Assembly: GCF_004571025.1 (NCBI RefSeq)
Contig: NZ_SPQT01000005.1
Location: forward strand, 186,001 to 250,000
Origin: Bradyrhizobium niftali
Lineage (GTDB): Bacteria; Pseudomonadota; Alphaproteobacteria; Rhizobiales; Xanthobacteraceae
Direction of reading: 5' to 3'
DNA: 64,000 nt
Of the stretch, positions 9,472-19,892 are shown piece after piece. The notes below the pieces were generated by a model. It was given only the letters and a program-made list of their open reading frames with translations, did not search any database and was not told the DNA's origin. Both the position numbers and the translations under genes were made by a program. Positions within the stretch are counted from its first letter, which is position 1, and every line of letters starts with the position of its first letter.

Positions 9472-9668
9472 TTTCTACTCCAGTCTCTTTGAATGCCAAA
9501 AGAGCGTCGGTCGGATCGCACAGAAGGTCTGCCCTGCCTCTCGTATCCGCCGGCGATGCCAGGGAGCCCCATAGCGCTTAAGCGCTCGCTCACAGCTCGA
9601 ACGACCGCCCAGACCTGTCCTAACTCGCCGACACTGCATTGACTTCTATTTTGCAGTCTCCGAAGCCG

Positions 9669-11150
9669 TCAGGTAGACCCTTCTCGACCCCGTCGGATCA
9701 ACGATGAGAATTCAGTCAGATAGCTTGATGGCTCGCGTGGCTGATCCCCCTTCAGAGCGGCCTGTAGGCCCGGACATCGGTCTGCAAAGAACGGTGGCTC
9801 GAATGTGGTTATCTTAGCGCCCGAAAAATCCACCTTTACGAAGCTGGCCTGGAACGGCGACATCCCACTCAGGTTCGCCTCGCGCAAGGACGATTGGTTC
9901 ATGCGAACGTACGCGGCCCGCGTTGCCTCCAGATTGGTTCTCGTCATTCCTGCGGCGAGATATGCCTGAACGAGATTCGATCCTTCGAGATTTGCCTCAT
10001 CCAGTGCCATTGATTGCGGGGGATCACCGGTGATCATCGACCTGTAAAGGTAAGCATTGGATAGGTCTGCGCGTTCGAGATCGCAGTCGCGCACAAAGGT
10101 AGAGCGGCCACGAAAGCCCGATAATTTGGCGGCTCGCATCGTGCTCTCTGTTATAGAAATGCATTCGCCTGATGCCAGAGACAGGTCCGCTCCGTCGAGC
10201 TCGCAGGAATGAATGGATGCACCGTTGAGCACGGCGCCGACGAGGTTTGCGTTGGACAAGTTTACGGACAAAAGCCGCGCCTCGGTCAGGTCCGTCTGCT
10301 CAAGCTCCGCATTTGGAAGATTTGACAGGTGAATATCAGCAAATGGTGCGCACATGCCTCTCGCTGCGATGTGGCCGCTTACCTTTGATAGTCTCAGATA
10401 CGGAAGATGAGCGCCTTCCAGGACAAGACCATCGACCGAGGTGGGACGCACAATCGATAAACAGTTCCCCTTTGACTGGAAGAACGAGCAAGACGCCAGA
10501 TGTGATTTCGTGATCGTGAGTTGGCTCAGCTTGGCAAAGCGGAAGGAAGCGGAAGGAAGGAAACATTCATTAATGGTCGAACCCTGTAGCTCCGCGCCAT
10601 CGAATACAGCATCACTCGCATCGCATTGGTAAGCGAGAAGCCCGCTGAGCATAGCGTTATCAAAGCGTGCCCTTTTCATGCTGCAACCGTGAAACAGGCT
10701 GCCCGTTGCATCAATTACATTGCAAAGACTGGCATCGTCGAAGTTGCAGACCTGCGCTGCAATCGCATGCATATACGCAAAATCGAGCTTGGCCCCGCGG
10801 AAGCTTGCCCTCTCTAGCCCCGGACAGATAAGATTCGCCCCAGAAAGGTCCGCCCGATCCAACTTTGCTCCGTAGAGCTGCGCACGATTGAGGGTACAGC
10901 GTCGCAACGGGAAATCTGACAGGTCGAGACCGTTAAAGTTCTCGGACGATAGCTGCAAGCCAATCCCGGTCCTTCCGATCGCCTCTTCGGTTCGCCTCCC
11001 AACCGCAGCCACCGCGCGCAGCCGATCGGCAGCTCGGCTCCAGTACCGAACAAAGTCCCCATCTGATGAAAGATTGTACTTCGGATCTGACCAGTGCTCT
11101 GCCCCTTCATTCGCGGTGCACTCGCTATCAGGGCCGATCGTTTGCGACAT
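9669..11150 (-). CDS. Pentapeptide-repeat protein
   Basis: A 493-residue protein made mostly of A(D/N)LXX-type five-residue repeats from about residue 70 to 440, for example LSGANL, LTEARL, LSNANL, LDGADL, LERADLSNAYL. Such repeats fold as a right-handed quadrilateral beta-helix. There is no signal peptide or membrane segment, so it is likely cytoplasmic or exported without a leader. The N-terminal 65 residues (with FVRYWSRAADRLRAV) are helical and repeat-free. Related proteins include gyrase-protecting Qnr/MfpA and effector-like scaffolds, but the function here is unknown. No tts box is seen ahead of it. Confidence 0.85.
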   Translation of the reverse strand: MSQTIGPDSECTANEGAEHWSDPKYNLSSDGDFVRYWSRAADRLRAVAAVGRRTEEAIGRTGIGLQLSSENFNGLDLSDFPLRRCTLNRAQLYGAKLDRADLSGANLICPGLERASFRGAKLDFAYMHAIAAQVCNFDDASLCNVIDATGSLFHGCSMKRARFDNAMLSGLLAYQCDASDAVFDGAELQGSTINECFLPSASFRFAKLSQLTITKSHLASCSFFQSKGNCLSIVRPTSVDGLVLEGAHLPYLRLSKVSGHIAARGMCAPFADIHLSNLPNAELEQTDLTEARLLSVNLSNANLVGAVLNGASIHSCELDGADLSLASGECISITESTMRAAKLSGFRGRSTFVRDCDLERADLSNAYLYRSMITGDPPQSMALDEANLEGSNLVQAYLAAGMTRTNLEATRAAYVRMNQSSLREANLSGMSPFQASFVKVDFSGAKITTFEPPFFADRCPGLQAALKGDQPREPSSYLTEFSSLIRRGREGST

Positions 11151-12042
11151 GATGATTCCGTATTGCCCGGATTACGGGGGGCCTGTTATCGACCTCTTTT
11201 GCTCCGCCTTGGAAGTACGCTATGCGACCTGTGGCGAACTCGTCGGCGAAATGACGACAAGACGCCTCAATGAGGCGCTTATTGTGTCGGTAACCTCCGC
11301 AGCCGGCACGCTTGAGCACGTCAGCCGAATTCTAGTCATGCGCCCCCACTGGCGCGCGCTGAGATTGTTCACCGAGTCCGGCAACGTTGACAACGCAACC
11401 GTCTTTTGACATTGCCGATATGGCAAGACGTTGCGATTTGTCTCGTCGGCTCTTTTAGGCAAATCCAATTCGCTCTCCATCAAACCGAATGCGAAAACTT
11501 CAGGGCCTTGCTTGTTTTTCAGAATGGACCCACGGCTTCCGGGCGGAAAAGTGATCGTTCACAGGGCTGAAGTCGGCCCCTACTCGGCGTTACCTCATTT
11601 CCGATAGCAATGACCGTGCCAGCCGCATCAGTCGCAATAAAGAGCTGAATAGACGTTATGAAATCAATATTGACGCCGAATGTTTTGAACCTGACAAACA
11701 CACTCTCGATGTCAGGGACCGCACCATGATGGCAAGGCTATCGTGAAAGCGAAGATTGCGAGCTCGTTTGCAGGAGCGCAAGAGCGCCCGTCCTTTGCGA
11801 GCACGCAATCGATGACTTGCAATCCGACATTTGCGGATCGCCGAGCTCGGGGTTAGCGAGTGTTCGAACTCGGCTCGCCCTGCTCCGCGCGCCGGCCAGT
11901 CCATCAAGGGGGAACCCGCGCCACAGACTATCCTGTTCGAGCGGTGATGGAGCGCGTAATCGTGACCAACTCGGCGCGCAAAGGCGAATGCCCCGCGATC
12001 GGAGATAGATAATTTTATGATAAAGAATCGGATTCGAAGGCG
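11151..12042. other. Intergenic region with possible decayed fragments
   Basis: About 890 bases between the pentapeptide gene and the ABC operon. A plus-strand frame from 11150 to 11409 (85 codons, MMIPYCPDYGG...) is open and of passable composition but has no supporting start signal or known family. The rest holds only short frames. Confidence 0.35.
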
Positions 12043-13767
12043 TCATGCGATGCCTTCTTCGAGGATCGTGGCTGAATGACCTATCTGGTGGTCGCGCACA
12101 AGACGCGGCATGGCGGCGATAAGGCTCTTGGTATATTCAGACTCTGGATTGCGAAATATCTCTTCAGTGGCGCCACTATCGACGATTCTCCCCCGGCGCA
12201 TAACTATGACGCGATCGCTGATTTGGCGAACAACACTGAGATCATGCGAGATGAAGAGATAACTTACGCCGACGTGTTCCTTCAGATCGCCGAGCAGGTC
12301 CAAGACCTGGGCCTGGATCGAGACGTCGAGCGCCGAAACCGGCTCATCGCAGACGATGACGGCAGGATTTGGTGCGATCGCGCGGGCGATCGCAACGCGC
12401 TGGCGCTGACCGCCCGAAAGCTCGAGCGGTCGTCGGTCCAGCAAGGCCTGGGATAGCCCGACCAGATCGATCAGCTCGATAACGCGCTCCTGCCGTTTGC
12501 GCCGTATCTCAACGTCACTCGAAAGGCTGTCGGATATGATGCGTCCGACCGTCCAACGTGGATCAAACGAGCCAAGAGGATCCTGGTAAATCATTGATAG
12601 CGACCGCCGCCGAGCCCGCCGTTCGCGCTCGGCGAGCGCGGTCCAAGGCCGGCCTGCAAACTGAACGGCTCCCTCGTCAGGCTCCTCGAGCGCCAGGACC
12701 ATGCGCGCCATCGTTGACTTTCCTGAGCCGGACTCACCTACGATGCCCAAAGTCTCGCCGGATCGCAGTTCGAAGGAGACGCCGTCCACAGCCGTCCGTA
12801 AAGTGCCATCCGGGCCCTTGAAGCGCTTCACCAGACTTGTCGCTTCGAGCAGGATGGGACGAGATTTCGGTGGCGATTGCACTTCTGGCTGCGTTTGCCG
12901 GGCAGGCGAACGCACAATAGTGGACGGTGAGAGGCGTGAGCCGCGCGGCCGGCCTGATGGCACGGCGTCCAGCAGCTGCTTAGTATAGGGGTGCTCCGGA
13001 TCTTTGAGTATTTGGCCGGCGTTACCGCGTTCGACGACCTCGCCTTCTCGCATGACGAGGATCTCATCCGCCACGCGGGAGACCACTGCCAGATCGTGAC
13101 TGATCAGGATCAGAGCCTTGCCCCTCGTTTTGGTCTCCTCAAGGAGTGACAGCACATGAGCTTGCGCAGTCACATCGAGAGCGGTCGTCGGCTCGTCGGC
13201 GATCAGGATGCGGGGATCGAGCGCAAGTGCCGAAGCGATGAGAGCCCGTTGACGCTGGCCGCCGGATAACTGATGCGGCAGCTGCTTGGCCTTGGTCTCG
13301 GGGTCGGGGACACCGACGAGCTTAAGAAGAGCAATGACGCGCTGCGCGAGCTCCTCGCGCGATGATACCGCGCCGTGGAGGAGCAAGCCTTCGCCAATCT
13401 CTTTGCCGATCCGGCGAAGCGGATCAAGTGAGACGAGTGCATCTTGTAATACAAAGCCGATCTCGTTGCCGCGGATGCCCCGCCAGGCACGATCGCTAAG
13501 ACCCATCAGGTTCGTCCCGTCGAAGCTTAGCTGGCGTGCATGAACATTGGCGTAGCGACCAGCGAGGCCTATGAGAGCCCGCGCAGTCACGCTCTTGCCC
13601 GAGCCGGATTCACCTACAATCGCAAGACACCGTCCGGGTCGGAGGGAGAAGGATATACTGCGCACAACCGGTTTCTCGTCGATGGCGCGACCGAAGGAAA
13701 CACGCAGCGAATCGACCGTGAGGAGGTCTGGCTGCTGCGGGACAGGCTGTGGGCGCCCCTGTGACAT
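12043..13767 (-). CDS. Peptide-type ABC transporter, fused double ATPase (DppD-DppF type)
   Basis: A 574-residue cytoplasmic protein with two complete ABC ATPase domains. Domain 1 has Walker A GESGSGKS near 53, signature LSGGQRQR near 168 and Walker B ILIADEPTTALD. Domain 2 has GESGSGKS near 345, LSGGQRQR near 455 and IVCDEPVSALD. Each is followed by the ISHDL switch-histidine segment and the C-terminal extension typical of oligopeptide/dipeptide/nickel importers. The fusion replaces separate DppD and DppF subunits and would power uptake through the two permeases upstream. Its ATG follows the permease stop directly, so the genes are translationally coupled. Confidence 0.93.
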   Translation of the reverse strand: MSQGRPQPVPQQPDLLTVDSLRVSFGRAIDEKPVVRSISFSLRPGRCLAIVGESGSGKSVTARALIGLAGRYANVHARQLSFDGTNLMGLSDRAWRGIRGNEIGFVLQDALVSLDPLRRIGKEIGEGLLLHGAVSSREELAQRVIALLKLVGVPDPETKAKQLPHQLSGGQRQRALIASALALDPRILIADEPTTALDVTAQAHVLSLLEETKTRGKALILISHDLAVVSRVADEILVMREGEVVERGNAGQILKDPEHPYTKQLLDAVPSGRPRGSRLSPSTIVRSPARQTQPEVQSPPKSRPILLEATSLVKRFKGPDGTLRTAVDGVSFELRSGETLGIVGESGSGKSTMARMVLALEEPDEGAVQFAGRPWTALAERERRARRRSLSMIYQDPLGSFDPRWTVGRIISDSLSSDVEIRRKRQERVIELIDLVGLSQALLDRRPLELSGGQRQRVAIARAIAPNPAVIVCDEPVSALDVSIQAQVLDLLGDLKEHVGVSYLFISHDLSVVRQISDRVIVMRRGRIVDSGATEEIFRNPESEYTKSLIAAMPRLVRDHQIGHSATILEEGIA

Positions 13768-14631
13768 TCACGTTTTTCCTTCCAGACGGTCCTGTAGATG
13801 GCGCCCGATGATGGTGAGGCTGAGGGCAAACGCCGTAACTGCCAAACCGGGTATGATCTCCAGCCACCAGGCGTAGATTACATAATTGCGCCCGGCATTG
13901 AGCAGCGCGCCCCATTCAGGCGCCGGGGGAGCGACGCCGAGTCCTAGAAAAGCAAGACCGGAGGCCCATATAATCGCCTGACCTACGCCGATCGTCATCA
14001 TTGCCGTCAGCGGGTTCATGGCGTTGGGAAGAATATGCCTCCAGACAATACGGGGAAATGGATGACCCAGCACCTTAGCGGCCTCTACATACCCTGTCTC
14101 CTTGATGGCAAGCACCTGGCCCCTGATCATGCGCGCATAGCCTGGCGCTGTGCCGATTCCGACAGCTATGACCTCAGTCAATACCGACGGCCCAAAAACG
14201 GTCACGAACACAAGGGCGAGCAGGAGCGTGGGAATTGCGAAGAGCACGTCGACAATCCGGCTCAGGATGCTGTCGCATACGCCACCAGAAAGTGCGGCGG
14301 CGACGCCGAAAACGATCGCAATGGACATGCTCAGCGCCGTCGCGCCTAGTCCAATAGCCAGGGATTGGCCTGCCCCCTCGACTACTCGAGAGTAAAGATC
14401 TCGACCCAATTGATCAGTTCCCAACCAATGGGCGATCGACGGAGACTGCAATGACGATCTCAAATCAATAGCGAGCGGATCGTGCGTCTGCAGCACCTTT
14501 GGCGCCACAGCCGCGAGGGCAAATAGGCCAATGATCATAAGACAGGCGGCAACTCGGAACGGAACATGGCGGACGATTGCCAGGACCTCTTTGAGCGACC
14601 GAGACTCGGTAGCTTCGGCGAACATGCTCAT
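13768..14631 (-). CDS. Peptide-type ABC transporter permease, DppC/OppC type
   Basis: An inner-membrane permease of 287 residues. It has the N-terminal TM and the LGTDQLGRDLYSRV motif typical of OppC/DppC proteins. The EAA loop lies at about residue 185 (EAAKVLGHPFPRIVWRHILPNA), the contact site for the ATPase. Five or six TM helices are evident. The start chosen overlaps the stop of the upstream permease gene as ATGA; a longer upstream frame only reads the neighbouring gene out of frame. It forms the channel together with the DppB-type protein. Confidence 0.93.
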   Translation of the reverse strand: MSMFAEATESRSLKEVLAIVRHVPFRVAACLMIIGLFALAAVAPKVLQTHDPLAIDLRSSLQSPSIAHWLGTDQLGRDLYSRVVEGAGQSLAIGLGATALSMSIAIVFGVAAALSGGVCDSILSRIVDVLFAIPTLLLALVFVTVFGPSVLTEVIAVGIGTAPGYARMIRGQVLAIKETGYVEAAKVLGHPFPRIVWRHILPNAMNPLTAMMTIGVGQAIIWASGLAFLGLGVAPPAPEWGALLNAGRNYVIYAWWLEIIPGLAVTAFALSLTIIGRHLQDRLEGKT

Positions 14632-15602
14632 GTCAACTTGATCCTCGGATCGACCAACCGATAAGTCAGATCGACAATCAAACTGACAAGAACGAATAGG
14701 CCCGCAGAGATCAAAACAGCTCCCGAGACAATCGGAACGTCTCGCGAGGACGTTGCAGCAACAAGGACTCCACCGAGGCCTTGACGGGCGAAAACCACCT
14801 CGATCAAAATCGCGCCCGAAAGCAGTTTTCCGAGCGCCCAACCTGATAAAGTAATGCCAGGCAATGCGGCATGGCGGAGGACATGGCGAAGCCTGACGCC
14901 GAAATCACTCATGCCTCTGGCCCGCGCGGATGCAACGAACGGCTGCTCGAGCACGCGCGTGAACTCGTTCTGAACGACTTGTCCGAAAAAGCCCGATAAT
15001 TCAAGAGCCAACGCAAGTGTCGGCAGAATGAGCCCGGCCGGTGAACTTCCACCGATGACCGGAAAAATGCGCAGCTTTACCGCAAAAACAACCAGCAGAA
15101 TTGTGGCCAGCCAATAGGGCGGCGCGGTTGCAAAAAAGACCTGCGTGTCATTGAGCAACTTCGCCCACATGTTGTCCCTGCCGGCGATGAACAAGGTCGT
15201 CAGGATTGCGATAATCCATGCGAGCAGTAGCGCGGTGACCGCCAGAATGATGGTAGGGCCAATCTGTTCGGCGATGATCCCTGCGACAGGCCGATGTTGC
15301 TGGTATGACTCGCCAAGGTCTCCATGCAGGATTCGCAGTATGTATTTTCCGTATTGAATCGCGAGCGGTTGATCAAATCCGTATTTCGCATTGATCGCCG
15401 CAAGTTCTGCCGATGACGCGAGTCCGACGTTGCCGCTTGTCGCATTGATGATGATTTGGGCGCGGTCGCCAGGGAGCACACATTGAATCAAGAACGCGAA
15501 GGTTGCGGCAGCCCACACCACGACCACGCCGGAGAATATCCGGCGCGTGAACCAAACAATGGGATGATGGGCTACTATCTTCACGGCGTCACTTCCCATC
15601 AT
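14628..15602 (-). CDS. Peptide-type ABC transporter permease, DppB/OppB type
   Basis: An inner-membrane permease of about 324 residues. The N-terminal TM with LIQCVLPGD fits the OppB/DppB family. The mid-protein LGESYQQHRPVAGIIAEQIGPT is the usual periplasmic stretch before the permease core, and the EAA loop is ASARARGMSDFGVRLRHVLRHA. Start codons at 15602 or 15599 both overlap the end of the substrate-binding protein gene by about ten bases. The pair of permeases, the fused ATPase and the binding protein make a complete importer. Confidence 0.92.
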   Translation of the reverse strand: MMGSDAVKIVAHHPIVWFTRRIFSGVVVVWAAATFAFLIQCVLPGDRAQIIINATSGNVGLASSAELAAINAKYGFDQPLAIQYGKYILRILHGDLGESYQQHRPVAGIIAEQIGPTIILAVTALLLAWIIAILTTLFIAGRDNMWAKLLNDTQVFFATAPPYWLATILLVVFAVKLRIFPVIGGSSPAGLILPTLALALELSGFFGQVVQNEFTRVLEQPFVASARARGMSDFGVRLRHVLRHAALPGITLSGWALGKLLSGAILIEVVFARQGLGGVLVAATSSRDVPIVSGAVLISAGLFVLVSLIVDLTYRLVDPRIKLT

Positions 15603-17316
15603 CGAAATGAGCGTCATAGAAAACGGGTTCGCCAACCGAGCCGCGGTCCAGCCAAACGTCTTTGAGGTTCGGCCTGGTCGCCAAGGTTACGTCCAGCACC
15701 GTGAGGCCAATCACAGGAGCCTCATCCACGATCTTCCGTTCCGCCTGCTGATAGAGGGCGGTACGCCGCGCCCCATTGAGTTCCTGCTCCGCCCTTTGAA
15801 TGACGTCCCAAAGCGTCAGATCTTGATAGCGTGAGGGATTGAAGCGATTAGTCTCGCCCTTCTGATCGGGCTTCCACGAGATCCGGAATATCTCCGCGCC
15901 GGGGGCAACCCAATAGAGGAGAACAATCTCATAATCATCGGGTCCGAGGTTTTTTCCGGCGAAGAAATCAGCTGGATTAGTAGGCTGAAGACGTACGTCA
16001 AAACCGGCCGCTCTTGCCTGCTGCTGGATAACTTGCAAGGCTTGCTCGCCATCTGGCTTCAGAAAAGCGTTCGAATAGGACACGCGCACGATGAGCGGGT
16101 TGCCATTCTTAACACGAACGCCGCTAGGATTACGCTCGGTCCAACCCGCCTGATCAAGCAATTGATTGGCTTTCCGAATATCGTACGTATACGACTGCCC
16201 GAGCTCGCGCAGGTATTCCGGCGAGCTCTGACTAAGCGCACCGTTGCCTTCAAATGGCAAAGAGCCAAGGAATGATGTGTCGACTGCGGCCTTCCGGTCA
16301 GTCGAATAGGCAAACGCCTTGCGGACGAGCACATCGTCAAATGGGGGCCGCGCCGTATACAACGCCAGGCGCAGAGGGGTACCGCCGGTAATGTGCCGCA
16401 ATACTGGAAAACGGGAATTGGCCTCCTTCCATGCGATAGCTGGGATATCGTATATGGCATCGGTCTCGCCCGTGATGAACGAGCCGTACCGGACGGTCTG
16501 ATCTGGCAGGAACTTCCAGCTGATTCCGTCAATGTAAGCCGGCCCTTGATGTTTGGCGGTGGCCGGCGCCGAGTTGTAGTCGGGATTGCGGCGGAAGGTG
16601 ACCTCCCATCCATGACGCCATTTGTCGACAATGAATGGACCTGAGCCGACTGGGTTCTCGCAGTTTACCGCAAGTCCGCGCTTGAGCGCGGATGGTGAGA
16701 GAATGCCTTGTGAGGATTGAGCAAACACGTTCAGCAAGGGTTGAAATGGCACCTTCAAGGTTACCTGTAACCTCAGAGGAGCGATTGCACTTGCCGATTC
16801 GAAGCTATCGCTAAGATACGGAGCAGCAGTCGGATTGCGCAGATCAGGGTCGTTGCTGAGCCATCCGTTGATATTGTCCGCGATGGCCTGCGCATCCAGA
16901 GAAGTGCCATCCGTGAACTTCACATTCGGCTTTATCTCGAATGTGTATATCTTCTTGTCATCGGAAATTGTCCATGACTCGGCCAGCCATGGCACAATCT
17001 TGCCATCCTCGCTGCGGGCGACCAGATTATCGCTGTACTGGCGTTGCAGATACCATTGCTGCACCCATCCCCCGAAGAGGCACGCCGGCTCTTGAAAGTG
17101 CCCGTAACGAATAACGCCTCCTCGCTTTACGCTGCCGGCTACCCCTTCTTGAGCATGAATAGTTGACGGCAATTGCGACAGGCCCAAGAGCACGAGAAGG
17201 GTTGCCTTCACGGTTCTTGCTGGATAGTTCGACTTTCCAGTGAATCGCCTCGTTGACCGCGCATTCGATGAATGCATATCCAGTCTCCAAATGATTTGAT
17301 GTTGAGGAAGCGTCAT
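15589..17316 (-). CDS. ABC transporter substrate-binding protein, family 5 (DppA/OppA type)
   Basis: A periplasmic binding protein of up to 575 residues. A signal peptide lies at about residues 30-56 (ATLLVLLGLSQLPSTIHAQ) after a long basic n-region; an internal ATG at 17277 would shorten the leader. KRGGVIRYGHFQEPACLFGG is the family-5 start, YTFEIKPNVKFTDGTSLDAQ is the conserved block found in DppA/OppA/NikA, and DYEIVLLYW occurs near the end. It would capture a peptide-like or modified amino-acid ligand and deliver it to the two permeases. The first ATG overlaps the monooxygenase stop as ATGA, so the whole set is one operon. Confidence 0.9.
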   Translation of the reverse strand: MTLPQHQIIWRLDMHSSNARSTRRFTGKSNYPARTVKATLLVLLGLSQLPSTIHAQEGVAGSVKRGGVIRYGHFQEPACLFGGWVQQWYLQRQYSDNLVARSEDGKIVPWLAESWTISDDKKIYTFEIKPNVKFTDGTSLDAQAIADNINGWLSNDPDLRNPTAAPYLSDSFESASAIAPLRLQVTLKVPFQPLLNVFAQSSQGILSPSALKRGLAVNCENPVGSGPFIVDKWRHGWEVTFRRNPDYNSAPATAKHQGPAYIDGISWKFLPDQTVRYGSFITGETDAIYDIPAIAWKEANSRFPVLRHITGGTPLRLALYTARPPFDDVLVRKAFAYSTDRKAAVDTSFLGSLPFEGNGALSQSSPEYLRELGQSYTYDIRKANQLLDQAGWTERNPSGVRVKNGNPLIVRVSYSNAFLKPDGEQALQVIQQQARAAGFDVRLQPTNPADFFAGKNLGPDDYEIVLLYWVAPGAEIFRISWKPDQKGETNRFNPSRYQDLTLWDVIQRAEQELNGARRTALYQQAERKIVDEAPVIGLTVLDVTLATRPNLKDVWLDRGSVGEPVFYDAHFDDGK

Positions 17317-18653
17317 AGCCGTGAGCTAGCTGTGGCTCGTGTCGGCCCGAAAGGAATGGAAAGCCCGAAATGCTCTCGCAGCGTCTGCCCTCGATATTCT
17401 TTGCGAAAGAGCCCGCGCTTCTGCAGGATGGGCACCACATTGTCGACAAACGCTGAAGTGCCATCTTGCAGCACGTCCGGAATGATGTTGAAACCATCAA
17501 CCGCGCCAGCGCGGAACCATGCCTCAATCGAGTCCGCAATCTGCTCAGGTGCACCCACGAGCAAGCGGTGGCCAAACGCTTGAACGCTGCTAATGATTTC
17601 GCGAACCGTCCGACCTTGACGCGCCAGAGTCTCAACCGTGCGATGGTGACCGACAGAAAACGGAACATCATCTGCAGTAGGCAAAATCTCCTCCGGGATT
17701 GGCCTTTCGAGGCTGAGCTTCTCGACCGCCACGCCCATGCTTCGTGCAAGAGCAACGATGGCGCGCTCCATATCGAGGAGTCCGTCAAGGTTTTCCTTGC
17801 GACGAGCCGCTTCTTCCTCGGTGCCCCCGATACAGGTGACAAGGCCTGGCAGGATGAGCGGGGCCGCAGGGCGGCCGAATTGCCGAGAAAGCGCGCGCAG
17901 GCGCTCTGCCTCCTGCGTCGCCGTTGTCAAGTCCCCGGCTGCCGCAAACACGACATCTGCACTGCGGGCGCCAAGCCGTAATCCGGGATCCGAACCGCCA
18001 GCCTGAACGATGACTGGGTGGCCTTGGGGCGAAGCGGGATGCGTAAGTGGGCCCCGGATGCCGAAACTATTGGTAGCGGGATCGAGCAGGCGGAATCGGC
18101 TCTGATCTGCGTAAACACCCGCAGCCTGATCGGCGATGACTATCTCGCCGCTCCAGCTCAGCCAGAGAGCACGGACCGTTTCAACGAAGTCCTCCGCACG
18201 TCTGTAGCGATCCGCTCGCCCAATCTCTCGACCGCCAAAGTTCGCAACCGTCGCCGGACTCGACGTCGTGACCGCGTTCCACGCAACGCGCCCGCGGCTG
18301 ATGACATCGAGCGATTGGAAGCGCCGGGCAAGATTATATGGTTCGTTGTAGGTAGTCGACGCCGTCGCAATCAGACCAATCCGGTCCGTTTCACGCGCAA
18401 TCACGGCGAGAACCAGCGTCGGTTCGAGCCCATTAAGCGGCGGCTGGTGTGTGATGTCGGAACTTATCGCGGGGGTATCGGCGAGGAATACAGCATCCAG
18501 CAGACCATGCTCCGCAATCTTCGCAGCGCGGACGTAGTGCTCGATGTCGAAAAAGGCGCTTGGATTTGTGCCCCGCCAGCGCCATGCGGCGGAATGACCA
18601 CCCGCACCATGAAGATTTAAGCCAAGATGAAGCATGGAGTTACCCGAAGACAT
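17313..18653 (-). CDS. LLM-class flavin-dependent monooxygenase (NtaA/SnaA/DszA type)
   Basis: A protein of about 446 residues of the bacterial luciferase-like fold that uses FMNH2 and O2. Family marks are the N-terminal LHLGLNLHGAGGHSAAWRW, the block HLLDAVFLAD-like EHGLLDAVFLADT, SLDVISRGRVAWNAVTT, and HPVIVQAGGSDPGLRLGARSADVVF. It needs a flavin reductase, none of which is adjacent. As first gene of an operon with a peptide-type importer, it probably oxidises the imported compound (a sulphur, nitrilotriacetate-like or similar carbon source). The ATG at 18653 is preferred over an upstream GTG at 18662. Confidence 0.9.
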   Translation of the reverse strand: MSSGNSMLHLGLNLHGAGGHSAAWRWRGTNPSAFFDIEHYVRAAKIAEHGLLDAVFLADTPAISSDITHQPPLNGLEPTLVLAVIARETDRIGLIATASTTYNEPYNLARRFQSLDVISRGRVAWNAVTTSSPATVANFGGREIGRADRYRRAEDFVETVRALWLSWSGEIVIADQAAGVYADQSRFRLLDPATNSFGIRGPLTHPASPQGHPVIVQAGGSDPGLRLGARSADVVFAAAGDLTTATQEAERLRALSRQFGRPAAPLILPGLVTCIGGTEEEAARRKENLDGLLDMERAIVALARSMGVAVEKLSLERPIPEEILPTADDVPFSVGHHRTVETLARQGRTVREIISSVQAFGHRLLVGAPEQIADSIEAWFRAGAVDGFNIIPDVLQDGTSAFVDNVVPILQKRGLFRKEYRGQTLREHFGLSIPFGPTRATASSRL

Positions 18654-18662
18654 AACAGCCAC

Positions 18663-19892
18663 TCATGCGGCGGCATCTGAGCTGCTTGGCGGACCTTGTG
18701 GACGAGTTGATCTCGGCAGCCAGCCTGCGCTTTCGCGCAAGCGCACCTTGCATGTGCTCGGGGCAGCCAATTTGAGCGATAGACAACAAACAGCCAGCTG
18801 ATGTGAGAAGAATGTCACCAAAGAAGCTTTTGCTAGGTCTTGCGATCTTCTCCGAACGGGCGCGGCAAAGAAGAGCTTCGACCACGCTGGTCGCCGATTA
18901 CGCCGACGTGACAGCTTGTCCCCAGCGGCGGGTTGCTTCCACACCAGTACATTCACATCGCCTCTCCAGAATTCCTCAAGAAGCCAGCTCCTTTTCAGGA
19001 AGATGTTTTGGATGGGATTCGCCATCGAAAATTTGGACTCCCGAGAGCGAGCAATGATCATGCTAGAGGATCTTTAGAGGTCCAGACCATGCAAACGCAA
19101 TAGTTGAGTATTTCAATCTACTATCGTCCATTGGCATGCTCTTCTATTGCCGTGTCTAAACCTTACTCGCTTAATCCAAAGCGTTCTCTGATCAGGCCCA
19201 CCGAACACGCGCTGCGTAATTGTAGCGACTGCAATTGGGAGCGCCGGCGCGACGCTGAGATGACTCGATGCGCTCGAGAACACACGGCAGTTTTGGCGTG
19301 ACATGATGGGTCAACCGCTTGCTGCCGCGCTGCAAAGTGACATCCGATCAATAAGGCGTCGCCAAGCCCACCATCTAATAATGCGATGAACCATTCTAGA
19401 TTATAGATACAGCGTTACACGCAACGCTTCGAAGCTGCGCTGGATTCGAGGATGCTGGAGCGTCGTTAATTATCGCGCGCGCGGCGGATTGAAATTGCAT
19501 CGAGCGGGTCGTGTTTTGCGACCAGCCTTCGCCGCGCCCGCGCAACTCCTCGTCCCAAACAGCAGTCCCAACAAGCATAATGAGCTTCACGCCAGACCGG
19601 CGCAATCACGAGCCCGATGGCTGTGGCATCGGCTACTCGGATCAGAGCTTGCCCCTGGACGAACCTTTCAACGACATCGACTCGCGCACAATGCAAGCTG
19701 ACCCAGATAAACTGATCCACCCAGCGCAAGCTCACCGATTGCAGCGCTTTCGCGCACCGCTTCTCCCAGACCATTTACACCGGAGCTGGACAGGGGCGAA
19801 GGGTCGATCTCGCCAAACGCAACTCTGCAATGAACAACAGGCCCGCCAGCACAGCGGCAAGGGCCCGAACTTTACTTCAACCAATGGGCCCG
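18663..19892. other. Long interval without a confident gene
   Basis: More than 1.2 kb ahead of the nopP copy 1 promoter. Frames of 60-135 codons exist on both strands (for example minus 18663-19061 and 19466-19774) but none has a convincing start, composition or family. The promoter of the monooxygenase-ABC operon must lie just right of 18660; I cannot place it. Confidence 0.45.

Noticed and set aside
11410..11450. TGGCAAGACGTTGC as a sigma-54 promoter
   Set aside because: The spacing between the GG and GC elements is nine, not ten, and no gene lies downstream in that direction.
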